In this document: positions 37,101-52,000 of the stretch, piece by piece
How the letters are laid out: every line of letters starts with the position of its first letter
How positions within the stretch are numbered: position 1 is the stretch's first letter
From: Achatina immaculata
Lineage: Eukaryota; Mollusca; Gastropoda; Stylommatophora; Achatinidae
DNA length: 64,000 nucleotides
Assembly (NCBI GenBank): GCA_009760885.1
Contig: CM019713.1
Span: 22,700,427-22,764,426, forward strand
Direction of reading: 5' to 3'
Program-made: the position numbers and the translations under genes
The notes under the pieces: generated by a model
Told to the model about the DNA's origin: nothing
Database searches by the model: none
What the model saw: only the letters and a program-made list of their open reading frames with translations

Positions 37101-40100
37101 TGATCATTAGTTTATTCTTCTGTAAGCTGGACAATCATATAGTTTGTTCTATAAGCTACATGACCATGTAGTTTATTCTTCTGTAAGCTAGACAGCTATG
37201 TGGTTTATTCTTCTGAAAAGCTATATGACTATATGGTTGGTTTTTCTGTAAGCTAGATGACCATGTGATTTGTTCTTCTGTAAGCTAGATAACCACATGG
37301 TTTATTCTTCTGTAAACTAGATAACCACATGGTTTACTCTTCTGTAAGCTAGATAATATCTTATAATCCTTCCCGTGCCGTTAAACGTCACATAGGGCTC
37401 ACACGGTAGTTCGCCAATTTTTCCTGTTTTCGGCGAGTCTTTCAAACTCATCAAGGGATTTTATGCCTGTTAATTTGGCCTCTCTTAACACTGACCTCTT
37501 CAGAGTTTCACGTGGTCTCCTCTTTTTCTTTGGCCTGTTGTGTTCCACTTGATAGCTTGTTTTTGGATTCTCTGATCATTTCTTCTCATCACGTGACCAA
37601 CATATGTCCATCTCCTTGTCCTGATCGCCCATGAGACTGATTGTTGTTCAGTCATCTGACTTATCTCTGCATTGTTCTTGAATTCGTTCCACTTGATGCC
37701 AAGTATTTTCCTTAGGCATTTGTTTTCAAAAGAGTCTAATTTCTTCTCTATTTCTTTAGTTGTTTTCCTGCTTTCGCATGTGGATATTATATTTGAATTG
37801 AATAGTCTTAACTTGGTTTTTGTGCTTATAACTTTTGAATTCCATATGTTCTCAAGATTCTTGAAGATCGATTCTGCTTTTGTAATTCTAACTTCCTTTC
37901 TGGTGTCACCATCCTGGTCTATGTAGCTGCCAAGGTTGATTGACTTCTTCAATATCTGTTCCTTCTACATATATTTTTCCATTTTGATTAATGGGAATTT
38001 TCATCATTTTTGTTTTGTCCTTGTTAATTTCAAGTTCTACTTTGCTAGCCAGTGACAGCTAGATAAGCACGTAGTTTATTCTTCTGTAAGCTAGATGACC
38101 ATATGGTTTATTCTTCTGTAAGCTAGATGACCATGTGGTTTGTCATTCTGTCCAGTAATGATCAAGACATAATGACTTTCTTCAAGCTCATGGATGTAAA
38201 CAAGAAGATATGATGTCCTCACATTTAGGCTGCCATGCCAGGCTTCTAATTAAGCTGCACCACAAAAGAGACTACATGGAGCAGGCTATGATGAAAATTA
38301 TGATTTTATAGTCAGGCCTTAGGGGCAAGGGATCTTCTTCTACTTTGTTCTTTCTCCGATGCTGGTTCTGATTGTCAGATCTATCAACTTGATGCTGGTT
38401 CTGATTGTCAGATCTATCAACTTGATGCTGGTTCTGATTGTCAGATCTATCAACTTGATGCTGGTTCTGATTGTCAGATCTATCAACTTGATGCTGGTTC
38501 TGATTGTCAGATCTATCAACTTGATGCTGGTTCTGATTGTCAGATCCATCAACTTGATGCTGGTTCTGATTGTCAGATCTATCAACTACAATAAGAGAAT
38601 TACTTGGGATCTGAATAATGGAATCTGCTAGGGTGAGAAACTATTTAGCCATGAGAGAGTTCAAAGTTCAAAATTCAGACTCCAGCTTCACTGCATTCAA
38701 GACAACCACATATATGCTCTGCTACATGCCGCAGCATTCGTCCAAGAGTATGTTTGCTAATAGTTCCTGTCAAATGTTGGTTGTTTACGATGCGTTTTCT
38801 GCCACACAGTTTGGATTTCCTGCCAGCACCTTTAATTTGTCCTAGCTCCAGCAATCTCCTCACAGCTACATTATTCTTCCATTCCCGCTCTTCATTTTCC
38901 CGCAGCCTGTCTAGTACAGCCCTAGCAATGTCTCCCTTGTCTACTGACAGCCTGTCTAGTACAGCCCTAGCAATGTCCCCCTTGTCCACTGACATCACAA
39001 GAATGATTCATTCATTTGCAAGTCCCTTGTGGAACTTTGCCTCCCTAACAGCTCTCCTGTAGGCCTCTCAGTTGTGAGCAAGATGGCCTGCTGCTGATGC
39101 ATCCATTTGCAGATAATCAACGATGTCTTGCAGCCATCTTCACCTTGGTTTTCCTCTTTTTCCCATTATGTACCCTTCCAAGACAGTCTTCTCTAGATTA
39201 TCATGACAGGAATGATACTGCAGTTAATATGGGAGCAATGTAAGATAAAACAAATGACCTACTTTCACAGACAACATGATGACCCATACAAGAAGTTTAC
39301 CGATCTGATTTTGTCCTCATAATCTATGCTCAGCTGCTTGCAGACATCTTGAGCCTGTCTTTCAAAATCATATTCTGCTCTGTTCTTCCATTTCTGCTGA
39401 ATCAAACTGTACCACGATCGTAACACTTTCTGTACGAGGCGACGATCGCTGTGTAGTTTTGCCAATGATTCTGTAAATCTCTGCACCAGGAAATAATAAA
39501 CAAGAATTTTTAAAATGTAATTTAAATAGCAACAATTATTTCACACATTCAGTTAAAAAAATGGTGAATTTTAAAAAAAATAAATGATTGGCACAAATTC
39601 ATAAAATACTACCACCAAATCCTACAACTATAATTGCCACCATTTCCTACAACATTCCCACCAAATGCCTATGTCTATAATTGCCACAATTTCCTACAAC
39701 ACTCTCTCCAAATTCTACATCTATAATTTCCACCATTTCCTACAACACTCTCACCAAATGCCTATGTCTATAATTGCCACAATTTCCTACAACACTCTCT
39801 CCAAATTCTACATCTATAATTTCCACCATTTCCTACAACACTCTCACCAAATTCTACATCTATAATTGCCACCATTTCCTACAACACACTCACCAAATCC
39901 TATATCTATAATTCTCATAAATTCCTACAACAGTCTCACCAAATCCTATAATTGCCACCAATTCCTACAACACTTTCATCAAATCCTATATCTATAACTC
40001 TCATCATTTTCTAAAACCAAATTCTATATCTATAATTGCCACCATTTCCTACAACACTCCTACCAAATCCTATATCTATAAATGCCACCACTTCCTACAA

Positions 40101-43100
40101 CACTCCTACCAAATCCTACATCTATAATTGCTACCATTTCCTACAACACTCACCAAATCCTACATCTATAATTGTCAACATTTCCTACAACAGTCTAACT
40201 AAATCCTATAATTCCCACCATTTCCTGCAACACTTTCACCAAATCCTATATCTGTAATTATCATCATTTCCTACAAGCAAATCCTACACCTATAATTGCC
40301 ACCATTTCCTACAACACTCCCATCAAATCCTATAACTGCCACCATTTCCTACAACACTCCCACCAAATCCTATATCTATAATTGCCATAATTTCTTACAA
40401 CACTCTCACCAAATCCTATATCTACTGTTGCTACCATTTCCTACAATATTCACCAAATCCTATATCTATAACTGCCACCATTTCCTATAACACTCACCAA
40501 ATCCTATATGTATAATAGACACCATTTTCTACAACACCTTCACCAAATCCTATATGTATAATTGCCACCATTTCCTACAACCAAATCCTATTTCTATACT
40601 GCCACCATTTCCTACAACAGTCCCACCAAATCCTATATGTATAATTGCTACCATTTCCTACAACCAAATCCTGTATGTATAATTGCTACCATTTCCTACA
40701 ACCAAATCCTGTATGTATAACTGCTACCATTTTCTACAACCAAATCCTATTTCTATAACTGCCACCATTTCCTACAGTAGTCTCACCAAATCCTATATGT
40801 ATAATTGCTACCATTTCCTACAACCAAATCCTATTTCTATAATTGCCACCATTTCCTACAATAGTCTCACCAAATCCTATATGTATAACTGCTACCATTT
40901 TCTACAACCAAATTCTATATCTATAACCGCCATCACTTCCTACAAGTGAAATCACCACCACCACCATAACAAACCTCATTCTTTGCTTCCATGTGTTTGA
41001 CTCTTGTTTGGTAGAAGGCTTGTGCCATCGTCACTTTGTCTCTCTGCTTTCCAAGTGCTTGATTCATATTGTCTATGACCGTGTCTTTGCGAGCCATGCT
41101 TTGTTCACAAGTGTTGACCATCTCATTCACTCGATTCAGCTCCTGCTCCACGCGCTGCCTCTCTGACATAAGTCTAACAATTTACAGAATTGTGAGTGAA
41201 GTTACTTCATTTAAGTAAAAGATGCTCATGTCAGATGTCACTTCATGACTTAAAATCTGAAGACATCTGTGTGTGAGAAACTTACATGTATGAACTAACA
41301 ATTTATACTTCATGACTAAAATCTGATGACAAATATTCTGATCTATGTGTCACTCAAACAACATTTTGAATCTGACATCTGAAGTGATGATGATGATGAT
41401 GGATCATTCAACTTCTCAAGCTAAGAGTTCCTGATAAATAAAAAAAAAGCATAGCTGTCTTTCATTGTTCAGTTCTGAAGTATAAGCAATGCTGAATCAC
41501 AGAATATTTTGTAGTTTTTTTGTGTAGTTCATTTAACTTTGAGTGTGTTCATATGGAACTTTCAACTGTTTGCTCCTCATGTTCATACAAAACTTTCAAC
41601 TGTTTGCTCCTCATGTTCATACAAAACTTTCAACTGTTTGCTCCTCATGTTCACACAAAACTTTCAACTGTTTGCTCCTCATGTTCATACAAAACTTTCA
41701 ACTGTTTGCTCCTCATGTTCACACAAAACTTTCAACTGCTTGTTCCTCATGTTCATACAAAACTTTCAACTGTTTGCTCCTCATGTTCATACAAAACTTT
41801 CAACTGTTTGTTCCTCATGTTCATACAAAACTTTCAACTGTTTGTTCCTCATGTTCATACAAAACTTTCAACTGTTTGCTCCTCATGTTCACACAAAACT
41901 TTCAACTGTTTGCTCCTCATGTTCATACAAAACTTTCAACTGTTTGCTCCTCATGTTCACACAAAACTTTCAACTGTTTGCTCCTCATGTTCACACAAAA
42001 CTTTCAACTGTTTGCTCCTCATGTTCACACTAAACTTTCAACTGTTTGCTCCTCATGTTCATACAAAACTTTTAATTATTTGCTCCTCATGTTCATACAA
42101 AACTTTTAACTGTTTGCTCCTCATGTTCACACAAAACTTTCAACTGTTTGTTCCTCATGTTCATACAAAACTTTCAACTGTTTGCTCCTCATGTTCACAC
42201 AAAACTTTCAACTGTTTGCTCCTCATGTTCATACAAAACTTTTAATTATTTGCTCCTCATGTTCATACAAAACTTTCAACTGTTTGCTCCTCATGTTCAT
42301 ACAAAACTTTCAACTGTTTGCTCCTCATGTTCATACAAAACTTTCAACTGTTTGCTCCTCATGTTCATACAAAACTTTCAACTGTTTGTTCCTCATGTTC
42401 ATACAAAACTTTCAATTATTTGCTCCTCATGTTCATACAAAACTTTCAACTGTTTGCTCCTCATGTTCATACAAAACTTTCAACTGTTTGCTCCTCATGT
42501 TCATACAAAACTTTCAACTGTTTGCTCCTCATGTTCATACAAAACTTTCAACTGTTTGCTCCTCATGTTCATACAAAACTTTCAACTGTTTGCTCCTCAT
42601 GTTCATACAAAACTTTCAACTGTTTGCTCCTCATGTTCACACAAAACTTTCAACTGTTTGCTCCTCATGTTCACACTAAACTTTCAACTGTTTGCTCCTC
42701 ATGTTCATACAAAACTTTTAATTATTTGCTCCTCATGTTCATACAAAACTTTCAACTGTTTGTTCCTCATGTTCATAAAAAACTTTCAACTGTTTGTTCC
42801 TCATGTTCATACAAAACTTTCAACTGTTTGCTCCTCATGTTCACACAAAACTTTCAACTGTTTGCTCCTCATGTTCATACAAAACTTTTAATTATTTGCT
42901 CCTCATGTTCACACAAAACTTTCAACTGTTTGCTCCTCATGTTCATACAAAACTTTCAACTGTTTGCTCCTCATGTTCATACAAAACTTTCAACTGTTTG
43001 CTCCTCATGTTCATACAAAACTTTCAACTGTTTGTTCCTCATGTTCATACAAAACTTTCAATTATTTGCTCCTCATGTTCATACAAAACTTTCAACTGTT

Positions 43101-46100
43101 TGCTCCTCATGTTCATACAAAACTTTCAACTGTTTGTTCCTCATGTTCATACAAAACTTTCAACTGTTTGCTCCTCATGTTCATACAAAACTTTCAACTG
43201 TTTGCTCCTCATGTTCATACAAAACTTTCAACTGTTTGCTCCTCATGTTCATACAAAACTTTCAACTGTTTGCTCCTCATGTTCACACAAAACTTTCAAC
43301 TGTTTGCTCCTCATGTTCACACTAAACTTTCAACTGTTTGCTCCTCATGTTCATACAAAACTTTTAATTATTTGCTCCTCATGTTCATACAAAACTTTCA
43401 ACTGTTTGTTCCTCATGTTCATAAAAAACTTTCAACTGTTTGTTCCTCATGTTCATACAAAACTTTCAACTGTTTGCTCCTCATTGTCATAATTTAGCCT
43501 AAGATTACTGTTGGTTCTAATTCCTTTAAACTGAAACTCACAATTTAAATATGGTTTAGTCCAGCATGTTCACTGAGGAAGGCAAATGATTCATTGCTAA
43601 ATATGAGAAAAATTCATTGCTAAATATGAGAAAAATTCATTGCTAAATACGAGAAAAATTCATTGCTAAATATGAGAAAAATTCATTGCTAAATATGAGA
43701 AAAATTCATTGCTAAATATGAGAAAAATAAAATCTGATAATGAAGTGTACTCTTCCTAAAATTTGCCATATTTTATCAGTCATTTAGTGGTTCTAAGGAC
43801 TTTAATAGCTGGAGGTGGAGTGGGAGATACACTCTCCACTCCAAGTAAATGTCTCCATGACATGCGTCTCAAATAGCCTCTGACAGTCCAAGTCCAGCTC
43901 CTGGCCTTCTCATGGCAGAACTGTTTAAACTGATGGGAGAAGGGGCAGAAGGTGAATATCTGGTGCCTGAAAACCAGATGCTTTCGGGTAGATGAGACTC
44001 GTTAGTCTTGGTTGGCAGCTTATCTAGGAGAAGGAAAGCTCCTGCTGGCAAGATTCTTCAGTTGCGTGTGTGGGGTGAAACTCCTCCCGGCCAATGAAGA
44101 AAAATGCGATTAGGGTTGCCGCATCATGGAAAAGGTGATGGAAAGGACTAAGTGAAATAGTCAGTAGTCTCGTGATTAGGGCTATTCATATCACGGCACC
44201 TCTACTCTAGAGGCCAACCACATCCTATATACACCTATACTGGCTCAATGCCTAAACCAGCTTAACCCAGGGGTTAAACTACGACTCTGCTGGCGAGATT
44301 CTTTGGCTGCCGCGTGTGGGGTGAAATTCCTCCTGGCCAATGAAGAAAAATGCAATTAGGATTGCTGCACAGTGCCGCTGTGGAAAAGGTGATGGAAAGG
44401 ATTAAGTGAAGTTTAATCAGTATGGCCAGTAGACTCGCAGTGAGGGCTACTCGTACCATGGCACCTCTACTCTAGAGGCCAGCCACATCCTACATACACC
44501 TATACTGGGGCAATATGCCTAAACTGGCTTAACCCAGGGGTGAAACTTGGTGGCTATGCATAACATGGTACCTCTGGTCATGTCCTATATACACCCACAC
44601 TGGGATAATATGCCTAAACTGGCTTAACCCAGGGGTGAAACTCACTAGTGGCAAGGATTCGTCCTTCTCGACAAAAGTTCCGTCCTGATCACCACCAGGA
44701 AGGGTAGCGGCCACGACCACAAAATGCTGAAGCTGGAGACACTGGACCAGTGCAGTCTAGACAGGCAACCACCTCTCACCCGACGGGGATATATTATATC
44801 CAAATCACGTTGGGATTTTCTGGTGAGAAAGTCCAATGCTGGACTGGATGGGCAACCACCTCTCACCCGGCGGGAATATTCTAATATCTAAAACACATCG
44901 AGGTTTTCCGATGAGAAAGTCCAGCTCTAGGCTGGATAGGCACCACCTCTCATCTGGTGGGGATATATTCATATCCAAACCACGTCGAGGTTTTCCGGTA
45001 AGGAAGTCCAACTCTAGACTAAACTGGTGCAACGAAAACCACGGTGTCACGCAATGCTGCTTCTGTGACCCACCGAGAATACATGCCCAGGCCCCACGAT
45101 GCTTTGAGCCTCCATCCTAAATGAGACTATCATGAGAACCACAGGAGTAAATTCAGTAGGATCACAGGGCGATCTTGGTGGTAGAAGCGAACGAAGCAGA
45201 AGAAGAGGATCAGTCATTTAGTACATTTTTCAACTACAATAATATTCAAACTTCAAAATATAAGACCCCAAGCCAAAATAATCTGCACAAAAGATGTAAC
45301 ATGGCAACAGTTCTCTACAATAATATTCTGGATTTTTCAAACTCAGGTTTACAAGTTTTCACTGTCTTTTTTTCCTTGTGCCAGCTAGTATAATGTGCAC
45401 TATTTGATTTTCCATATATACCAGTGTTATAATGACAAAGGAGGGATTTACTGATAGAAGATGTTTCTAGAGATCTCATAGTTCACAGCACTCCCTGAAA
45501 TTGTGTTACAATTTCATCTTGTCTGCTGCACTTTTTGAAGTTCTTCTCTAACAAACAAGAAATGTAATCCTAATGAAAATCTTTGAATCACCTGGCAAGA
45601 TTTAGTTTTCTGAAATTAATTATATTCACCAACATTTACTGGCTAGTCTTTGTCTGCAAGAGTTCAATATGCAGGATGCAGGATAAAATAAAAATGGAAA
45701 AGACAACTAAGACCCCTGAAAAATGGATATTCACAAAAATAAGGCATGCTCTGTTCAGACGAGAAGACAGGGAGGTAGTGAAATAAATGAATGCAATGAC
45801 GGAGATGAATACACAAAACAAAAGATGGAAAGAAATCAGGCCAGCCAGTTGTTCTGTGAAAGCAAGAGACTAAACAAACTGGAAAACTCTTCAGATAAAC
45901 TGCCCTGGGGAGACACTGAAGGATGACGACAACTAGAAAACATTCATGACACATATTAATGTCATCTCTGCTTGGTGAAGAATATGAGTGGAGTTACAAC
46001 TTTATCTGTGTACTCACTCTTGTATCTCTGTCTGGTGAAGAATATTTATGAGTGGAGTTACAACAACTTTGTACTCACTCTTGTATCTCTGCCTGGTGTG

Positions 46101-48975
46101 AAACTTTCTGATTCTCCAAAGTCTGGATGGTCATGTGACTAAACTCAGTCTGGAAAAGAGTGCAGTTTCAAAGTACAACCTAAATGTGGTACATTAATGG
46201 CATTATAGACTAAAATTTCACAGTACAACCTGATAAATAACTCAGTGGCTTTACAAATTATCTCAAAGAAGATAAGTTCTATGCTTCCATACATGAACTA
46301 CAAAAAAAAAACAATGAAATTTATCCAAGTGACAGGACTGCAGATATAGACAGAAAATGCATATGAAGAAGAAGACAAATTATCTTTCCATTCACTCACT
46401 CTAAAAGTCATGATGATTTTTATGTGAGTATGTTTATCTTTCATACTTTGATAATAATTTATACCTTCTAGCGGATGCTCTTCACCTCCAGAAACAATTT
46501 TCTAACATGCCAACTACCTATATTTTTCGGCTGAACTGACTAAACTGTGACAGTTTCATACCTACAATCATTGCCTTCACATGAAAATCAATTCACTATG
46601 ATCTGTACTACTTCTTTACACTCTTTTCTCTAAGACTAAAATACAGACATCATTTGGAGTGGGCAAATAAGGATAGAAAATACCAAAATATCACTCTTCA
46701 GCTTGCCCAGCCAAGCATCCAGTTTTCCACTGAGGTCGGCCAATGCTGGTTCAAGGAGGGAAGAATGAGTGGATGTCATGATTGTTGTCGTATGTACAGT
46801 GCTGCTCTCCTCAAACTCGCTGTCATCTGTGGGGACAGTGTGTGAGCTTCAAGGACTTCAATATGAAAATGTTTAAGTAAAAGATGCTTATATCACATGT
46901 CACTTAGGTAAAAGATGTTCGTATCAGATGTCACCTATGTAACATGCTCAAGTCAGATGTCACTTAAGCAACAGATGCTCATGTCATATGTCACTTAAGT
47001 ACGATGCCCATGTCAGATGTTACAGTAACAGATGCTCATGTGCCTACCTCAAGATAACTGCAGACAAAAAGCACACACTGCACAAAAAGCTCCTCAAAGA
47101 AAAGACTGACAGGCTAAAGAGGGGCAAGTCATGGATGGGTCGTGCAGAAGATGTCATCAAGCAGATCTGTGAACCCAACAACATCAGCCCCGGCCAGTCA
47201 TGCAGAAGATGTCATCAAGCAGATCTGTGAACCCAACAACATCAGCCCTGGCCAGGAATCTGTGCCTCCAACGTTCAGGGGCACTTTCTCTTGCATTGTC
47301 ATGGTTGACAAGAGAAGCAGTGTCAATCACTGGAAGAAGTTTGGGTGTGGTCATAGAGAGAGTGTCATTGTGTCAATCACTGGAAGAAGTTTGGGTGTGG
47401 TCATAGAGAGAGTGTCATTGTGTCAATCACTGGAAGAAGTTTAGGTGTGGTCACAGAGAGAGTGTCATTGTGTCAATCACTGGAAGAAGTTTGGGTGTGG
47501 TCACAGAGAGAGTGTCATTGTGTCAATCACTGGGATAAGTCTGGCTGTGGTCACACAGAGAGTGTCATTGTGTTAATCACTGGGAGAAGTTTGGCTGTGG
47601 TCACACAGAGAGTGTCATTGTGTCAATCACTGGGAGAAGTTTGGCTGTGGTCACACAGAGAGTGTCATTGTGTCAATCACTGGGAGAAGTTTGGCTGTGG
47701 TCACACAGAGAGTGTCACTGTGTCAATCACTGGGAGAAGTTTGGCTGTGGTCACAGAGAGCTCATCAATTCTTTTTATAATGTAATCCACTATCTCCACA
47801 TAGTGACCACATCAGAGATGAATAGATGTCTCTCAACAGGATGTTTTTAATTCCACTGTCTCTTTGGATTTCTTCACTTAATCCACATTTTTATCTAAAT
47901 TTGTAATATTTCTACTAAGTATACTGCTGCCTTACTGTCCTTTTTCCCAAAAGCTAACTTCAATTGTTCTTTCACATGTCTACAGTCTTCTTCATCGTTT
48001 ACTCAAACATCAATGCCAATCTCTCTCATAAATGTAGCAGTTCATCTCTGGTTCTCTGCATCACCATACAGAGTTGAGGTTTGGCCATTTTGGCCATGTC
48101 CTTTGTTTGAGTGGGCTATGTAGCTGGCATGTTCGAAGGATATATATTACCAGTTTTATCAACCCTAAGCATCCTCGTATATACATATACTTGCATTATA
48201 AACTACTCACCTCTCACACCTTTATTTGTATTCCTATTTCCTTTTGTGCCAACCAGATTCCTTTTTGGTTGCTGAACACTGTAAATTGAGTTCCCATTGA
48301 GATTTCCTGTTCCATTATGTCCTTGTGTTGTCTGTGGCGAGCTTCGTTCTGATAAAAATAAGAGAGAGAAAAAACTACATTCCAAACGCCAGAATTAGTC
48401 TGTGAGAAACTTACAAACTTGTGCAACATCCTCCGCTAGTTTCACCTGCCTTCCACATGGTTCTATTCTAACCAATCAGACACTTTACATCAGATGGAAT
48501 CAGTGTTATCAGTCTCTTTTCTGAAGTTGTTCAGAGTAAATGCCTTGTGCTCAAACTTATAACTTTCTTGCATTTGTGCTTATAATATCTTTATATTTAC
48601 AAAACATTATGATACATTTATATAATGCATTTATATTTATATAATACATTTATAGTATTCATGATACCTCCTAAATGCAGTGATAAAACTAAAACACCCT
48701 ATAAAGTTCTCAATTTCTATGAACACATGCATAGTTTGGGTATAAGTATATCATCATCATCATCAGGTGCCATGCCAACTGGCATTGGCTATTATGCTTC
48801 TCCAGTGTACTTGATTCTTCATGCAGACCATTAGATCAGTTGGTGATCTCCTTTCACACTATCTTGTCAGACTGTCCAGTATCATTTCTCACGGTCTTCT
48901 TCCCTTAATTTTTCCTGTTATATTTTCAATGCCCCCTCTTCTCATTGCATGTCCTATGAAAGTACATTGTCATAA

Positions 48976-49062
<87 letters not shown>

Positions 49063-52000
49063 AAAACGCACAAAAAATACATAAAGCTATTGCACTAACG
49101 CTATGGTAACAAAATGTTAAAACTATTTAAAATAAAAATAGGAACAGCTTTATTAATTAAAAAAAACATGTGTGCTTGTTAATTAGTAAAGATGTTCCGA
49201 CTTTTGAGTTTAAATAGTTTTATCAGTTTGTAAGAACAGAAAAATTAGCAAAGCAAGACATATCCCATGCTCATACAAGCAGTAAGTCATGTTTGCTTCT
49301 CTCAACAGTTAGTAGGCATGTCTCATGGCTGGCACAAGCAGTAAGCCATGTGTGCCTCTCTCAACAGTTAGTGCACTTGTTAAGGCTAAAACCAAAGTGT
49401 TAGAGAAAATGAAGAATGCTGTGCTAGAACATGGACCAGATAACATAAGAAGAAATAAAGCCAATAGGAGAGTCTGGAATAGAAATAATAACACAACTGA
49501 TCAATGAGATTTACAACAGAGGATATATTCCAGATTATTTTTTTAACATCAATATTTATAGCTTTACCTAAAATATCGGGAGCAACAGAATGTGACCTAA
49601 TAGTCTTATGAGTCACATAACAAAAATTTTGCTTGGCATAATCATGAGGAGAATTAGGAACAAGATAAGACCAGAAACTGCAGAAGAACAGTGCGGATTC
49701 AGTGAAGGAAAAGACACAAGTAATGCAATATACATCATATCAGGATTGATAATCAAACAGGAGTGTATCAGAACATAGAAGTAGGAGCTCGGCAAGGATC
49801 GTTTTATCCCCGGAACTTTTCTCTCTCTGTAGCGAAAGAATTATGAGACACACTGAGAACATACCAGGAGTAGAAGTGGGTGGATACAACCTAAACAATC
49901 TAAGATATGTGAACAACATGATAGCCCAGAACAAAGAAGAGCTACAAGCCTTGTTAGACAAAATTGTAGAAAAAAATGAGGAGCAAGACTTTGTTTAAAA
50001 AAAAAAAAAAAAAAGACAGGTCATGGTCATATCCAAGAAAGAAACACCAGCAAAGTGCTGCTTCAAAGTAAAAGGCAAAGAATTAAAGCAAGTGGACAAA
50101 TTCAAATATTTAGGAACAAGAATAACATGAGACAGAAGATGTGAAACTGAAACAAGGAGCAGAATAGCCCAGGCCAAGCCAGCATTTATGAAAATGAAAA
50201 ACATTCTGTGCGATAAAGTTCTGTCCATGAACACCAGAAAGAGAATTATTCAGCGTTACATCGAACCTGTAATATCATATTGATGCCAAGCATGGACAAA
50301 GAGCAGTCAAAATCTACTGAAGCATCGGTGATGTGGTTCATAAGAAGAATGATGAGAATACCACGGACAGCCAAGAAAACAAAAGTTCTAACAGAGGCTG
50401 AGCAAAAGAGAGAAATTATTTCAAAATATCAGAACATGACAGTCCAGGTTTGTAGGACATGTTTTAAGAAGAGGCAAACTGGAACACCTAGTGACAACAG
50501 GAAAACTGGAGGGAAAAAGGCAGACAGGAAGACAAAGAAACAAAGGGAGAGAGGATGACAAAGAAACAAGATACTAGACAGACTAAAAGAGTGGTACAGA
50601 GCATGGTCCAAAACACATCTTACAGAAAGATCAAAGGGTAGATGATTGTGGAAATCAATGATGACCAATGCCTGATGAGCATGGACCACAGAGAGAGAGA
50701 GAGAGAGAGAGATGCTAGAACATACTAAAGGCATTATGAACTGGGACAGTTTTAGTGATTATATAGAAAAAGTGTTAAATGTGTGGATTCAAGACCAAAT
50801 CTGCCACCATATTCCCCTTACTTTATTTTGTATTAGTTTATTTTTCACACACATTGATATACAGTGTGTTATTTATGTTTATGGTGGCCAAAATGCAATT
50901 GCAAGGCAATTTTAAAACAAAAGACCACATTTCACTTCTTGATCAATTCTAATGTTTGACCATGCCTCCATAAGTGGGGGATGCCTGTACAAAGAAGTAT
51001 CTATGATGGTGGGTAAATGTTTTGTCAAATGACAGAGGTCCAAAAACTTAGGTAAAAATTTATGCTACTCTCTACAGAGACTAGCAGGATAAGAAAAAAA
51101 TTCTGTTAAAGGTATACACAGTTAGAGTGAAAGTCATAAACATGAAGTACTAAAAGCTGAAAGACACATGTATAGTCTGTATCTCTGCATCTGCAGTTCT
51201 GTCTCTTGGATAATGTGGATTATTTATTTGGAATTCTTGTAAGGCTCCACATTTTGAGCGATTTCATCATCAACTGCTGAAAGTCAAAGGCCCACTGCTG
51301 TACTATAAACTTCAGCATGAGAAGATCAAGGTCTCAAGAAGCACAACAGGTCATCACCACAAACACAAATATTTCCAAGGCACAAGCTAAACTTACCTTG
51401 CAAATGGTCAACGGGTGTTTGGCGGGCGCTTGAGCTCCCTGACTTGCTGATTTGCTGAAAAACTTGACCGGCAGCTTCTGGCTTTCCATTAGTACCTGGC
51501 ACTCCAACTGCATATCTCAAAAGCTCAGAGTATTCTTCCTACAACATATAAAGTGGAATCTTAACAGAATATTTCTGCAGAGATTTTTCACATATATAAA
51601 ATACTGGTCTCATAACATTTATTAAAGTGCACAGTTTGTTCTTCTTACTTGCCGAGTAGTGTACAAACTGACAGCAGGCCTGGCTAACCACATCTAAAGA
51701 CCCTATTTCTCTTCTTCATAATGCTTCCTCATAACAGGTTGTAGCAGGACTGGCCTAGCAAATTAGGTTAAGGTCAATGTGGTCAATATGGCGCCTGTCA
51801 TAATGAATCTTACTAAGATATCTGGTACTGTAGCTAGGTATCACCCACTTTCTTATGTACAGATGAAAATGAGGAAAGTCAGATTGTCATTACAATCATC
51901 ACAATCTTGATAGCCTTTTATCATCATTGTCATCATGACTATCCTGACAGCCTGTTATCATCACTGTCATCATGACTATCCTGACAGCCTGTTATCATCA

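Noticed and set aside
38359..38631. 90-codon frame with hydrophobic 11-residue repeats
   Set aside because: 33-bp minisatellite; intronic.
41520..43497. Long overlapping open frames of 160-335 codons rich in C, F, S and H
   Set aside because: They exist in all three plus frames because the 34-bp unit lacks stops and shifts frame each copy; they are intronic and antisense to POC5.
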